The translations under genes and the position numbers were made by a program. From Armillaria gallica (lineage: Eukaryota; Basidiomycota; Agaricomycetes; Agaricales; Physalacriaceae): 64,000 nt of DNA. This document shows positions 1 through 13,209 of this stretch, in pieces (position 1 is the first letter of the stretch; the number at the start of each line of letters is the position of its first letter). Below the pieces are notes generated by a model. The model was not told the origin of the DNA, searched no databases, and saw nothing but the letters and a program-made list of their open reading frames with translations. The stretch spans positions 2,232,001 to 2,296,000 of the forward strand of contig JBANDB010000002.1 in NCBI GenBank assembly GCA_037576215.1, written 5' to 3'.

Positions 1-502
1 ACCAGGGCGAGTCACCGTCAAATTGACGATCAAGATCAAAATATCTGCAATCGTCAGTTGCATTAATGCGTTTCCAGGGAAACTCGATCGTCTCGTGAAA
101 GATGAGCACCAGGACCTCTGCTGGTAGTCGTCGTACAGGACTAAGCAAGGCCTTCCTGCCTCGAATACGTTCATCCAAGACCAAGCGTTTTTGACGAAGG
201 ATAGAGGTCTGCTTCTCCAAGAGGTCCACATCTCTGAGCAATTCCTTCCTCAACGCCATCATCCCCTTGAGCTCTTGGTCGATAGCAGCAACAGTTTCTT
301 TCGAGTCAAGGATCGTAGATCGGAGGGTCTCTGTTTCACCAGGAAGAGGAGGGTCGTTGGAACGCTCGAGATGGTTGAAACCGGCTATGGATTCAGTTGA
401 ACTAGCATCGTCCTTTACATGGATGGGAATGTGATGGTTGGGACACGCGCAGCCTGAGCAAGGCGACCATGTGTATCGTTGTAGAGGTCCTTCCACAGGC
501 AT
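1..502 (-). CDS. F-box-type protein, N-terminal part (runs off the window)
   Basis: An open frame reads on the minus strand from an ATG at 502 to the window edge, about 167 residues. It has a Cys/His-rich start (CSGCACPNHH), then a heptad-like segment with alternating Leu and charged residues (around residues 65-100), then a PVRRLPAEVLVLIF motif. A coiled coil followed by P-x-R-x-LP-x-E-[IV]-L-x-x-IF is the standard opening of the large Agaricomycete F-box-like family, in which the F-box recruits substrates to SCF ubiquitin ligases. No intron was needed in the visible part. The C-terminal substrate-binding region lies outside the window, so the target is unknown. A second, weakly similar start (MVPFEGMKNGYSWSPF) lies upstream at 869 and may be a decayed copy or chance. 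Confidence 0.7.
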   Translation of the reverse strand, partial: MPVEGPLQRYTWSPCSGCACPNHHIPIHVKDDASSTESIAGFNHLERSNDPPLPGETETLRSTILDSKETVAAIDQELKGMMALRKELLRDVDLLEKQTSILRQKRLVLDERIRGRKALLSPVRRLPAEVLVLIFHETIEFPWKRINATDDCRYFDLDRQFDGDSPW

Positions 503-1820
503 ATCTGTGCAAAGGTGAGTAATTGTAAAGTATTTCGTTTCCTGAATGGGATACCAAGTCGAGGGGATTATTGGACCTAGTAGCGAATAAGTCCTGCCGG
601 TGCTGCTTACCAACCCTTAAGATATCAAGGCAGGACGCTGGCTTTGCGATTGGCTGATGAAGGCAGGAGTCGAAGAAACGAGAAACGAGAAACAGACGGC
701 CCCAGGTCACGCTTCGCGCGACGTGAAGTTCCCACGATGCTACCGTCACCAAGATCAACGACCATTGTCCAGCCCTTAGCAGGCCTTCGTAGGCTCCGAG
801 ATACCAGCCAACCTTGCACTGAAAAGGTGACCAGCTATATCCGTTCTTCATCCCCTCAAAAGGAACCATACGGCCTCGTTAGACTGATTCGAGTCTAGCC
901 CTTTCGTGGGCTTTCTTTACCGTAAATTTTTATATTAGTTTGCACCCGTGCAAGTGCCATTAAGGGCCCAAGGTATCCTTGCGCCCATCTATGACTGTAA
1001 GTTCTTTTAGTTGTTCCAGACCAGTATTTCTGATAACTCGTGCACCTAGAGCGTGTGCATTCCAACTGTTCTTTTGTCTTTTAGAACATGCGACATGGTG
1101 GAAGACTGTACTACGCCGAATGGATGAGCGACGAACCTAATGAGCTGTAGTCTTGCAGGTGTCACCCGTCGCACACTAAATCGGAGTTGCACTTTTTGCG
1201 AATGAGAATCTCAACAATTGACTCACTGTAACTGTAAATGTAAGTTCTTACCCTCGCTATGACAAAAGGTCTTTGAACTTCTGAGGATCAAACTTGCGCT
1301 CATTCAGGAGTTTCCGGCGCTGCCGTCAAGGCCAGACACGGTATCTATCCAGCTCAGTCCATCCCTCCGAGCGTACCTGCCAGCGCCCAGACGGCGTGCG
1401 TGGCTGTGTTTTTCGGCGTCGGTCTATCCACGACAGCGGACCCAAAGCCCTCGCCTACTCATCAAATAGATCTACATTGCAGCCATATCATTTGATGTTT
1501 CAGGCTTTTGTCGTCTTCCCTGATGGCAATAGAAAGACCATCAAACCCGATGCGATGTGTTTGCCGTTCGACATACGTCGCAGGGATTTGTGTTGCCTTG
1601 CAGATTGTTGATCCGCCGAGAACCGCGTAGAAAGGTTACAGGCAGCACAAGCCAATCGTCTCAGCGCCATGTTTTATAGGTCAGTCGGTGTTACAATTTG
1701 ATTGTTACTTCCCTCTTCAGTGTGCCAGTGTCCAAGGAGGTACTGAGTGGTTTCAATACGCCACACGCTGGGTGCACCCAATTCCTTCTAAAAGTCTCTT
1801 GTCTTCCCATCCACCCTACC
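503..1820. other. Gene-poor stretch
   Basis: No frame with believable splice sites or protein similarity was found over these 1.3 kb. A GC-richer patch at 1300-1500 reads open in two frames but has no recognisable motif. The stretch probably holds the divergent promoters of the minus-strand F-box gene at 502 and the plus-strand gene starting at 1821. Confidence 0.5.
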
Positions 1821-4155
1821 ATGCTTTTCTCATACTTTCTTACGTTGACTGCCCTAGTTCTGTGCGTGGATGCCCGTCAGCCTGCGGAATTATTTGATGC
1901 CTTTGAGGATTTTATTGTTGGGTATGTGACTTCGCGTGCACTGAGAGACTCGGCGATCTAATATAGTATCCAGATTAATACAGCCTTGGTCTGTAGCAGT
2001 TTCAGGAAACAGCTCAGCGCTGTCACCAGACGTCGTTGGCCGAGTCAATATGATGATGAGTATGTGTTTCTACGGTCGCCGGTTCGTTCCATAATCTAAT
2101 ACATTTTCCAGCGTTGAACGGCATCGAGAACAATACTGGTAGGTACTAATTCATAATCTAATGCCTCTATTTTACACGAGTTGTCTTGCAGAATTTCTAT
2201 ATGGCGTACCTACGAAAGTCATGCAAGCGAATACCACTCAGATAATAGGCTACCCCACAAACGCCTCCGTCGAGTCTTTATCAATACAGCATTCTGTTGT
2301 ATCCGCCAGCGTCGTCTTCTCGATGTATCATGCGACAATGTCGCTCACGACACCACTACAAGTCGACCTATGGCTCAACTTTGACGATGACTTGCTAATA
2401 TCGGCTTATGATCTTTCAATTCGGAACTTCCCCAAGGCCTTTTCGTTTCTCGCATCCGTTCTGTCTGATCAGATCGCTCATGAAATGTCTGTCGGTAACT
2501 CGACCGACGCAGCGAGTTCAAGAATGGCTGCGGACATCTGCACGGCCGCCACTGAGTACTGCACTGGTGAAAATCAACAATACGACTCGTAAGGATTTTT
2601 GATATCTTTCTTGATATCCCCCTCACCTCACCTATCCTAGGTACGATTCCTGCTTCGAGACACTTTCACGAAACGTAACGATGGACAGCCTCGACCAAAC
2701 ATTTTGCCGGTCAGTGAGCATTTTGGCTGAGGGAAGGCTGCTGTTGAAACAACGTTAGATACTTTGCTAAGGATATGGTCCCATCTCGACCTAGTATTCA
2801 TTGCCCTAGCCTTGGTCCCTCCGGAGGAGATACGTGCTGTAAGTGAGCCCTCGCTTACTTCGCCGAATGAATTGAGTAATTGTTTGGATCTAGTCAACGC
2901 TGATTATGCCGAGGAAACTAACACATATCCATTTGCTTCGAGCTTTGTAGCAGCCAATGTTTCCAGCGGTGGGACTGAAAGGCTGTCCGATGGCACCATA
3001 GTCGAGCTTATGAGGTTTGACATGCAAGTCATATATCCCACCACCGTCGCGTTTGTGCGTGATTCTTCCGACTTTACCCACACATACCTTATCCTGTCTT
3101 CTGTGGTCCCAGTATTCGATTTCAGCGTTCCTTTACCTGCTCCTATTATACGTCAATGGAAAGGGAGTAGATTTTTTTCTTGTCCGCTTTTCCAAAGAAT
3201 ACCTCGCTCTGTCGTTCAACAATAAGCGGAACGTTGTTACCTGTAGGTACTACAGTACATGGGCCCGGCATTGTGCTGATCTTCTCATCTGTGGTTAGAT
3301 TGTCTCAACACCTTTTGGACGACGGTCGCGTTTATCCTGCAGATCGTAGCATCGCCCATGTTAGGTGGATACTACACATGGGATCGCATGGGGGAGGCTC
3401 GTATGGCTGCCGTCATCATCTCTGGCTTGTGTGAGTCCCCTGGAAGTTGTTGAAATTTTGATATAATTATTCATCTGAGCAGACATATATGAAATGGTGT
3501 TCCGTCCGAGCATGCGATGGACTTTGCTTGTTCATCATTTTTGTGTACGTTTCTAGGTTTCTCCCTGTTTCCGAGGTATCCTCTGAACTTTCATCTTGTA
3601 CATTTAGACTTTGTTTGCAACCATATTCATCCAGATAGCCCTTCAGATAGCGCTCCGTCCGGCCATAGCGTCTGCCGGACTCATCTGGCTGTTCCAGGCT
3701 ACAACTGAGCAATCCGTGTTCATCGGTCTCATACTTTATCGTCTACTATTTCCGAAGCATATTGTGGCGCCTGTCTTGAAGTTTGCTGCGGTACAATCGT
3801 TGTAAGTAAATGCCCTTCCAGAGCTACGATGTTTAGGCTAAAGAAGTATCAAAGTATCTGTAAGATCGCATCAGCAATCTACTTACTTGTCTGGTGGGGC
3901 ATCAAGCTCGCTAAATTCCACCGCCAAATCGACGTCGCCCTTAGCGTCATGCTGGTTTTACTTATTTTAGTTCTCATGGCTACTCAAATGCACGTTTCGA
4001 GCCCAATCTGCGTGATAACCACACTGATATTTCTTCTGATATAGACAAGGATCGTACGCCGTGTGGTGTATCGCGAAGAATATGCATGGGCAGCTCCCAA
4101 AGCCTGCGACTGTCTCAGGTCCTTCTTACTGGGTCAACGATTCTTTCGATCGTGA
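1821..4155 (+). CDS. Secreted-ectodomain, multi-pass membrane protein (13 exons)
   Basis: Thirteen exons join in a consistent phase: 1821-1921, 1974-2059, 2112-2138, 2192-2588, 2641-2709, 2759-2838, 2894-3058, 3126-3242, 3299-3430, 3483-3544, 3608-3801, 3837-3993 and 4045-4155, giving about 565 residues. The protein opens with a signal peptide (MLFSYFLTLTALVLC). An extracellular domain follows with N-glycosylation sequons and a Cys-rich stretch ending in an IHCPSLGPSGGDTC block. The second half holds several hydrophobic spans, e.g. FWTTVAFILQIVASPMLGG, LLVHHFCTLFATIFIQIAL and MLVLLILVLM, then an Arg-rich cytosolic tail. I recognise the overall design from uncharacterised Agaricomycete proteins but know no function. 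A receptor-like or channel-like role is inference only. The junction between exons 7 and 8 and the final intron (GTTTCG donor) are the least certain. Confidence 0.68.
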
Positions 4156-4750
4156 AGGCAGGGTTCTTGGGCGGCAGGCCTCCGAAACAACCCTTAGACC
4201 CTTAGAACTGAGTAGAGTGCTCTATCAAGTTAAGGTGGAGAATTCGTGAAATAATGGAATGCTGATTTACTAGTACGTTGCCGACTATTAATCGAGAATT
4301 GACCAAAAGTCGGTACATTAAATCTGCGTGTGGTTACTAGCCGGATGCATACTTAAGGTTTATCTGTGGTAATAGTTATGGCGCTTATTATGGACTCAGT
4401 CGGACCCAAAATTCCCTCATATTCTAGTTCCCTCTTCGACTGAAATCGAGCTCCTTCCTTGCCGTCTACCTTACAATTATCAGTAATAATAGAAAACTTA
4501 CCGTAGAACTACTAGTTATCATGCTTGTATACTGTACCTTATTTCTTCTCGGAGCCTTTCTATTAGCTTCGCCATCATGACATGCCATGAAGCACCTTTC
4601 ATTCGTACACTGTCTACACATGCTAAGCTAATCATCTACCTCTCGTTCCGCTTGCTAAATCCAGAGTTATCTATAATTGAGTTTCTAGACTGACAGTATA
4701 TGTGCTGATGCAAAGGCCTCCTAAAGCTCCAAAGTGCAATTGGTTGCTAT
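4156..4750. other. Intergenic, nothing recognised
   Basis: About 600 bases between the membrane-protein gene and the tRNA-like gene. It is AT-rich with short stop-filled frames. No repeat, RNA or coding signal could be supported. Confidence 0.5.
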
Positions 4751-4840
4751 GACTCCTTAGTTCAGTGGTAGAGCGTGTGATTCCAGCTTCATACTGTGGA
4801 GTCTGTGGACAGGCCGTGCGTTCAATCCGCCCAGGAGTCA
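4751..4840 (+). tRNA. tRNA-like gene or tRNA pseudogene, isotype unclear
   Basis: The two ends form a perfect 7 bp acceptor stem (GACTCCT with AGGAGTC, then A). The internal A-box (TAGTTCAGTGG) and B-box (GTTCAATCC) promoters are in place, and the D-stem GTTC/GAGC pairs. At 90 bases it is too long for a plain class I tRNA. One fold pairs TGTGA with TCATA around an 8-base loop containing CCA and leaves a CTGT/ACAG variable arm. No fold gives a clean 7-base anticodon loop, and the T-stem has one mismatch. It could be an intron-bearing tRNA I cannot resolve, a class II tRNA, or a decayed or SINE-borne copy. Confidence 0.5.
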
Positions 4841-7800
4841 TGAGCCCGTGTCCCACGACCGATATTTTGTTTTTACATCTCGGTGTCCCTAGCCTTTAGG
4901 TTTCGATAATAGAAAATTTCAACTTTTGTGTTACCAACGTCTATGTTTCTTTGTGCGGAGACTCCGGAGAGTCGAGACTATCAAGTATTGCTACCCCACA
5001 AGACAGGAATATTTATTACAATAAATTTGTTGGGTGCTTGTCATGTTTCAAGAGTCCCAAAATAAAAGCTCCTCCTCCTCCCAGGGTAGTAGAATATATC
5101 TTTGATATTTTGTGGCCCATAATACTGAGAGTCTACTACCAAGACAGTAAATACGCTATATATTCAGAAATTTACACACATACTCTGAGTCTCACTTCTT
5201 CTGCCGGCACTGAACTTCCCGATTACAGAAGAAGATGGGAGGGAGCATAAACTGAAAGGTCGCCCGAGCTTGGGATGCTATTACCCCGTTTGAGGACATA
5301 CACCACAAAGTGTTGGTCCCGTCGGCATATAATGCTACTTCGCCACTTGACAGTGGAGCAAAAGAAAAACCGATCGAGAATCAAACATTTTGGGTCGTAC
5401 GGGCCACGTTCAGATCGTACAGCGGCACTAGTTTGCGAGTACTATAGAGCCGTCCCGATGCGCGATTCAAATCATGATGGACGGATCCCGCCATGATATC
5501 AGTGACGATAGACGGAATGCTATTGCAGTAGGATAGATGCAGAAGGTGTCACTTGAGCCACCGTGAATGAAGCCTGCACGATCTGTCAGTGGTGGGAACC
5601 AAGAGAAGGATATATACTCACCTTCGATGTCACGAAGTTCGAACGGAGGTGAAGGCCAGAATAGCCGTTTCTTCGATGCCGTCCGCAGAGGACTCCAGAA
5701 GGCTTTTTAGATAGTAGTTCACGGTTATCGGGTTTGCACTGGGGCGTAATTACAAAGATAGGGAAAAAACCGTGATCACCATAAAGAGTTCCAGCTATCG
5801 TCCCAGATCCATGTGCTGATGGGGTAAGCCGTAGCGACTGCCAATTCACCTTTTTATCATGGAGTAGTTCCAAAGATCACCGGTTCAGGCTGTAGGGGCT
5901 GTCTCCGCGGAGATCATCGAAAAACTCGTTACCTTTTTGCTTTCTAGGAGCTGAAGTGAGCGCACTAGACATGAGATGCGATGCAGTGATTCGGTGCAGT
6001 CCGACCAACAGTAGGAGCGTTCAGGAAAACAGATACGATGGCTACGAGGATATGGCTGTGACCTGGTGGTCAGGCCCGCAAAAATTCGGTACACTATACT
6101 TAGTAGTCTATCAGAATCTGTTAAGAACACCTAGAAGACGAATGACGTTGAACGACGTACTACATTGTACTCTGAATCACTGCCATCTATTTATTATCTA
6201 CAGGATAGGCGGTTACCGGATCTGTACCCCAACCCCAATTCTGAACATTGTCACCGCCATGAAATTCAAGCGGAAGTGTCCGCGAAAAAAATTTCTTCGT
6301 CGCTTCAGGTTCTGGTATCCATAGAGTCGTACCTCATGACTGAGAGACGTAAACGACGGATGAAACATGTATAAAGGTTCCCGTCGACTGCTCTAATTGT
6401 TTGAAGTTGAAGTGAGTTTGCGGCATGGAACCGCCACCGCCACCAAAAGAGTTTTCTTTCAAGTATGAAGGTGGCCGCAAGAAAGAATATAAGGATTAAA
6501 AAAGTAGAACAGTCGGCAAGCGGTACTACTTGGGCGTCGTCAAGAGGGTTTTCGTTAGAACCAGCGAGTTTCCGAGGATTTTGCGATATTCGAGCGAGCC
6601 TCATATGAGTTTTGCACTAATATGTCGTGTTCGTTACTAGACAAGACAACCACAAAGACGGTGAGCGACGGCTACAGACTCGGCGGCGTGGGAGTTTTAG
6701 CGTCAGCCGGTCCGAGTCCTGCCGTGATCATACCAACCGTTGAACTAGTGCCACGTCTTGACATCTTCAACGCCGAATGCTTCATGCGCATACGCTAATC
6801 ACTATCTACGTTCGTTTTCTTATCTGTGCTCCGTGATCATTAAATTCGACTACTGGCTCGTGGGTCGTCATGCTCTTTGCTTCCCTATGCGAGATCATAT
6901 GTTCCGAGCAACGGAGATGCAGAGATCCTCCCAGTGCAGGATTGCTATGACAAAAATCTCTATCTTCTAGCACGAGACAATAGGAGACAACTCCGACTCC
7001 GAGAAGAAGCAAATTCTCTTCCAAATCGATTTGCTGTAACATCTAAATACTCTCTTACCGATTTGACGTAGAGCGCCTTTAGAGACCACTTCACCGACAC
7101 TTTCTGTGCTTGATTTAGCACTTCTGATCCCTCGGTCGTCAATCCCGGATTTCCCAAGTACGTATGTTATATGTATTGTGTAGCTCCATCTAAACATAGC
7201 GCAGCCATTTTTACATACGGAGTATCTATGGATACGGAAATATCAAACGTTTCAGCTGTTCAATATGAGCATCTTCAGACGATCCATACGCGTCTCTGGT
7301 CGCTTAATTATAGTGGGCTTTATGCCGCTCGTGGGCGCGCGACGCGTCGTGATCACGTGTGAATACAACCACTTAACTGTCAGTCTCCTGAACTTCGAAG
7401 AGTGACTACTATCCCAATCAATCTCGTTATTGCACCTGTCTCTTGAACCTTCCCCATTATCATACTCACTTTTCCACCTTGAAATGGATAAGCGCTTGGC
7501 ACGATACTGGTGAGCAGTTCTCGAATTGCAATTCCTAAATAGCCACTGATTAACCAGTCCTTTCTTGTATTTTCTGCTTTAGCCGGCAGCTTTGCTTCTT
7601 ACGTTACTTAACCCTTCATGTAATTCTATTGCGATCGATCGCTACTCGCGGTACGGAAGGGTGGTGTTAGGGTGAGTCCGTTCGTACTACCCCGGCGATC
7701 AATGCTATTTTTCCTCGACCTAAGTCCGCGTGTACGCTTTGAGACCCGCTGAAGGACTTGCTGATACTCTGTTCTTATGGCAACAAGCACGGCTTACGAT

Positions 7801-9859
7801 TGTAAAAAAAGAGGAGAGATAACCATCTTCGGACTGCTGATGTGCGGCTGATAGAAGCTGATATCTAGTAAGCTCCACAATTCAACACTTCTACTGCGCA
7901 TCAGGGCATCAGAAGGTATGCAGGTCACTGATACCTTGGTCGAGTATTGGCTGATTGTGACCTTTGTCCAGACCTCCCGGCGTTCAGTCGAAGGATCTAC
8001 TGATGCAGGTCCTGGGCGGGGCCCGTGAACGTACGGCATATGACTCGCCTAATCATGCCAATTACATAGAAAGGTTCAGGCGGATATGGCCCTCAGGCTG
8101 TGAGGACTTTCGTCGGTGTTTCAGTGCGCAGCCGACAACTCAGAGGGAGGCGCCAGGTACAGGAACTACATCAACAAAATTGAAGTGCCCAGTCCTTGGC
8201 GGCAAGTTATCAATCAATTTCTAGGGATGCGTTGCCATTTGCAAGGGTCAACAAAGTTGCTGGAAACTCGGCCTGGATAACCCTGCATGGGACGATTGTT
8301 CTCTCCAACATCCGACCATCCTCACCGACGCGGGGCCGGTTTTCAAGATTTTCCGACGTACAGAGTCTTGATAAAACAGTTGCAGAGATGGCCATAGAAC
8401 GGTGATCTTTTTGACGAGTGCGTATCTGTTGCGTTAGCCAATGACGCGTCCTGACAGACATTTACAAGTGTTATGCAGATGATTACGCACCAAGCTGAAC
8501 GTTGAACGCACGTCGCTGCCTCTCCCCAGAGACGGTACCTTGTTCCTCTGCCATCTACTTGCGATGATTGATATGACTCGCTGTTCTCGGGCAGGGGTAC
8601 TGTTGGCCCGTTTGCTCCTGCTTGCGTGATACTGATTTTTCTGTCTTACGGCTCCCTTTGACTTCTCCTTGCCGCTTATGCTTTTCTGGTCCGGCCTACA
8701 CCCCCCTTTCTACAAAGGTCTCAGAGGTTTAATCTTGAAGTTCAATCTGATTCTGAAGTACTATAGGTTTCAGGCACAGCTTCCCGAGTATTCTCGGGTC
8801 GAAACAGTTGGAACCGTTTGGCTATGCTCAAAACCTTCATGGATTAGATCGTATTTCGTTGGAACGAAATCACAAATCAAGTAACTCGTTGCTTATCGTA
8901 TACTTCCGGCATACCTCTCTCGGTGGAGGATCCAGCGAAGTGCTCTGATATTCATTATGTACGATCGTAAGTACTGTGCAATTTATAACGGCCCTCCGAT
9001 ATTAATGAAGACTCGATTTTCTCATTAGCGCTACATATCTGATTGGTGCCGACTTAGGGCAAAATACCCCGTACCGAACATTCGTCTTATCGCACCACTC
9101 AGGGAGATCTATTTGACGGATCAGTACTTGTTCTCTACTTGGAGAAAGAAACGCAGCACAGACGTTCTTGCACCGCTATGCACTAACGAAAAGATCCGTA
9201 GAAGCTGGGATCACCTCCCCGTTGAGCCCGGGTTGGCCACGACGCTTCTAAGCGCGCAGACCGTGACTTGGCGTCTATGATGGATCCCTAAAACATGGAG
9301 AATGTTTGGGGAAATCCCGCAGAGCCCCATGTCAATAGTGACACAGTTTATCTCGATGTGACCTAGGTAATGAAGTCATTTAATAGATCGACTACGAGCT
9401 GCGTTCTCCGAGGCTCTCTACTGAGAAAAAGTGTTCGCAATGGCTATGTTACGTGTGAGCCTGACTGAAGGATAATACTGCCGACAGAGCGTGTTATCTT
9501 GGCCATACAACATTCTACAGTCCGACGCTCAGGAGGCATTTCCTGTGTCAAAAGATCGGGAAAGCTGCCACGGCTGGCGATGCCTGGGAACACTATGGAA
9601 GGGGGGACAGCCAGGGTAAAGTACGCCTTTTTTCCCGAGAGGTCTTTAATGAGGCCTTGTGAGGCTACAGAGCGGCTGTGACAACGCGAGAAGGATGTGG
9701 CGGCGAGAAAATTCACCATAAAAGGATGAATGTTCCTGTGGCGTGACGACGTGACAGGCACAAACAGAGGTAAATGTGCCTGGATGCGAGCGTTGCTCAT
9801 TGAATCAATCTCTGCTGTTCTGTGCTGCCCAAGCTGCTCGCTCTTCCTATTCTACAGCC
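4841..9859. other. 5 kb with no supportable gene
   Basis: Both strands were read across this stretch. Only short open frames occur, without splice continuity, domains or runs of coding-like residues. Two patches (about 5600-5850 minus and 9050-9160 plus) give brief protein-like phrases that do not extend. It most likely represents decayed repeat or intergenic DNA. A repeat-library search would be needed to tell which. Confidence 0.45.
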
Positions 9860-12800
9860 ATGCACAGACAGCCTACGTCCTCTAGCCAGCTGCGTCCGAC
9901 GACGTCAAGGCCAGTGACCAGTGCTGGCCCCGGTCCTCAGTTATACAACGATTACTACGACGATGTCGACGACGACGACGACAGCGATGACGGAGACGTC
10001 TTTGCATTTCTTCCCCCTAGCACGGCAGAGCAGCAACAGCAACAGCAGTCCCAGCATGCCTATGGCTACCCAGAGGAGCCTCCACGCACAGGCTCTGCGC
10101 CTACATACCCTTCCCCAATATTCGACCCATATGCTCGTTTTCCAGCTGATTCGACCCAGGCGGGTCGCGTTATTCATCAGCCCTTATCGCAACCACTAAC
10201 TCCACCCTCAACCGACTCGCAGTCCAATGACGATCCCTACCGAATGACAAGGATCCAGCGACAGACGCCCCAATCGTCCGTGGAGGTACATGTGTCGCTG
10301 CCAAGCGCTGGAAGCGAGAAGGACATTGAAGCGGAGGCGGAGATGCGGCTTCATACCAAGTCGAGCCGGGGGAGCCCCAGCATCGGGGAGAGCTATGTTG
10401 ACGACGATTTTGACGATATTGACCACGATGGCGGCCGGGAAGCGAGTATCAAGTAAGTCTTCCTTCTCTACCGCTCCCGACGTGCGGGCGCTTATCACTG
10501 ACACAGAATGGACTTTGACTTCGATGCTATCGAAGAGGAGGACTCGCCATACCCTGAGGTCCGGGCATCGGTATCGAATATCGACGACCCGGACATGCCC
10601 GCCCTAACATTTCGTATGTGGTTTGTTGGGCTCTTCCTATGTCTAATCAGTGGCGCTCTTAACGTGTTCTTCAACTTCCGCTCTCCCGCGCCTACTGTCG
10701 TTCCTCTGGCCCTTCTACTCCTCTCCTACCCCCTTGGCAAGTTCCTTGCTTTCACACTCCCTATCACTGTATATCGCATACCGCTCCCTTGCATTCCTTC
10801 TTTTCTCATACCCACTCCACCTCTGCCACCGCCATATCCGGTTTCCTTCTTCAGTCACCTCGCGTTCATCCTATCACCCAGAAGAATATTGCACACACTC
10901 TTTACTCCTCTCTCTTCCTCAACTTCCTTTGAATTCTCCCTTAATCCCGGTCCATGGAACATCAAGGAGCATGTGCTCGTGTTCATCATGGCTAACGTCG
11001 CTGTCAGTAACCCCTACGCTCTTTACGCGATCGTGGTTGCCGAAGTATACTACGACTTGAAATTGGGCTACTGGTTCAGCCTGGTTCTCGTTTTGGCCAC
11101 CCAGCTCACTGGTTTCGGTTTGGCCGGTGTCTGTCGACGATTCTTGGTGTGGCCTGCTTCTATGGTCTGGCCTCAGAACCTTGTAGCGTGCACTTTGCTT
11201 AACACGCTGCACGCCGAAGAAGACTCTGATGAAGTTGTACCGAGTATCGCTGAAAGGACGATGGGAATGACACGATTCAGGTTTTTCATGTGGGTTATGA
11301 TTGGTATCTTCTTCTGGTCTTTCGTGCCCGGTCTGTGCGGTTTCACTTTCCCATGGTTGTCGTTACTTACTCGACCTTCACAGGTTTTCTATTCTCTGCC
11401 GTATCAGTCTTCTCCTTCTTATGTTGGGCTTGGCCGAACAATGTTCCCGTCAACCAGTTATTCGGGGTGTACAGTGGTTTGGGCATGAGTATCCTGACAT
11501 TTGATTGGACTCAGATCAGCTGGATTGGCAGTCCGCTGATGGGTCAGCCTCTTCCTTCAATTCCGCCTCGGACCGATTCTGACGATTCTTCTACACAGTG
11601 CCATGGTGGGCCCAAGTTCACGTAGCTGTTGGGTTCGTTGTATTTTACTGGATTCTGACCCCCATCCTGTATTACACCAACGTAAGTCACGACTACGTTC
11701 TAGAACCCTACTTTGTCTGACATCCGGAATGATCCTCTCTAGTCGTGGGATCTTTCCTACTTCCCCATTTCAGCAAACGAGCCATACGACCGGTTTGGAA
11801 ATGTCTACAACGTCTCTCTTGTCCTCCGGAAGGACGATACTTTCGACAGCGAAGCCTACTATAACTATTCGCCTCTCTATCTCCCGGCAACGTATGCCAT
11901 GTGCTACTTAATCGCGTTCGCGCTGTCCACATGCGTCATTACCCACACCATTCTGTATCACGGCAAATCTCTCTTGAACGGCGTGAAAAAGATGCGGATC
12001 GAAAAGGACGACATTCACGCCAAATTAATGAGGAACTACCCCGAGGTTCCAGACTGGTGGTATATCATTTCATTCGTCACTTTCTTCTGTCTAGCGATTG
12101 TTGCTGTCGAAATATGGCATACTGGCGTGCCAGTCTATGCGCTACTTCTGGCGCTGATTTTGCCGATCATCTACATCCTACCAAGTGGCTTTATCTACGC
12201 CATGACCGGTCAAGGAGTGAGCCTTACGCTTAAATGATCAATAGCGAGTCTGACCACACATAGATCACTTTGAACATCCTGGCTCAAATTATCCCTGGAA
12301 CACTTGTACCAGGGAACCCGCTCGCCAACATGGTGTTCAAATCGTATTCCGTCCAGACATTAACGGAGGCCACATCGTTCGTTCAGGACTTGAAGTTGGG
12401 ACACTATGTCAAAGTGCCGCCAAGAGCAACATTTGTTGGTATGTCGCCCTCTTTTCATCATTCATCAATACTAACATGGGTACAGTTCAATTGGTGGGCA
12501 CGGTAATGGCCGCGTTCGTGCAAGTCGGCGTAAAGACTTGGATATTCTCCAATGTTCCCGACATTTGTTCGGACCACCAAAAGAGTAATCTTACCTGCCC
12601 GCACAACCAGGTCTTCTATACGGCCTCAGCGGTTTGGGGTCTTATTGGCCCTACGCGGCAATTTGGTACCGGCTCGATCTATCATCCTCATCTATACGCG
12701 ATCATCGTCGGTGTTTTCCTGCCACTGCCATTTTGGTTATGGCAACGACGGCGTCCGAATTCATGGGCGAAGTATGTATCTACACCAATCGTGCTGAACG

Positions 12801-13209
12801 GTGTCTCTGGAATCCCCCCTGCAACTGGTATAAACTATTCGAGCTGGTTCGTCGTCGGTGTCGTGTTTCAGTATCTGATCAGAAAGAGGAACTTTGCGTG
12901 GTGGAGCAAGTTCAATTACGTTACGAGTGCAGCTTTGGACTGTGGGACGGTGTTGGGACTGATATTTATTTTCTTCACTCTGCAAGTGAGTACAAATCGC
13001 TGAAGACCGATCTTTATGTACTGATTATCTGTTTTAGTTCCCGAATGGAGGCGTGACACTGAATTGGTGGGGAAACAATGTATACGTGAATAGTGAGTAT
13101 GCGCCACTCCTTCTCTTGAAGAAGAAACTGACGAAGCTCTACAGCGGCTGATTACAATCGAGCTGCACTAAGAGCTATACCTGAAGGTGGTATACCCTGG
13201 CCATCATAG
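9860..13209 (+). CDS. OPT-family oligopeptide transporter (9 exons)
   Basis: Exons 9860-10452, 10507-11330, 11384-11542, 11599-11681, 11743-12216, 12264-12438, 12486-12985, 13038-13092 and 13145-13209 join in phase to about 975 residues. OPT proteins are proton-coupled plasma-membrane carriers for small peptides or glutathione. Family signatures are present: SLNPGPWNIKEH, PNNVPVNQLFGV, SGLGMSILTFDW, a KVPPR motif and the C-terminal NGVSGIPPATGINYSSW block, with more than ten hydrophobic spans. The N-terminal 200 residues are cytosolic and low complexity, with an Asp-rich run and a six-Gln run. Between the early membrane span and NPGPW lies a Pro-rich insert of about 55 residues (10760-10925) not usual in the family; it could be a real loop or an intron of length 3n. 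Start at 9860 was chosen over an upstream in-frame ATG because the upstream residues look like 5' leader. Confidence 0.9.

Noticed and set aside
402..869. Minus-strand frame of 155 residues upstream of the edge F-box gene
   Set aside because: Overlaps the true F-box start in another frame. Only its first 18 residues resemble that start, which is too little to call a gene.
1294..1611. 105-residue plus-strand frame in a GC-rich patch
   Set aside because: Two frames are open together and neither has a domain or a believable start.
4951..5250. 99-residue plus-strand frame
   Set aside because: AT-rich, no motif, no splice partner.
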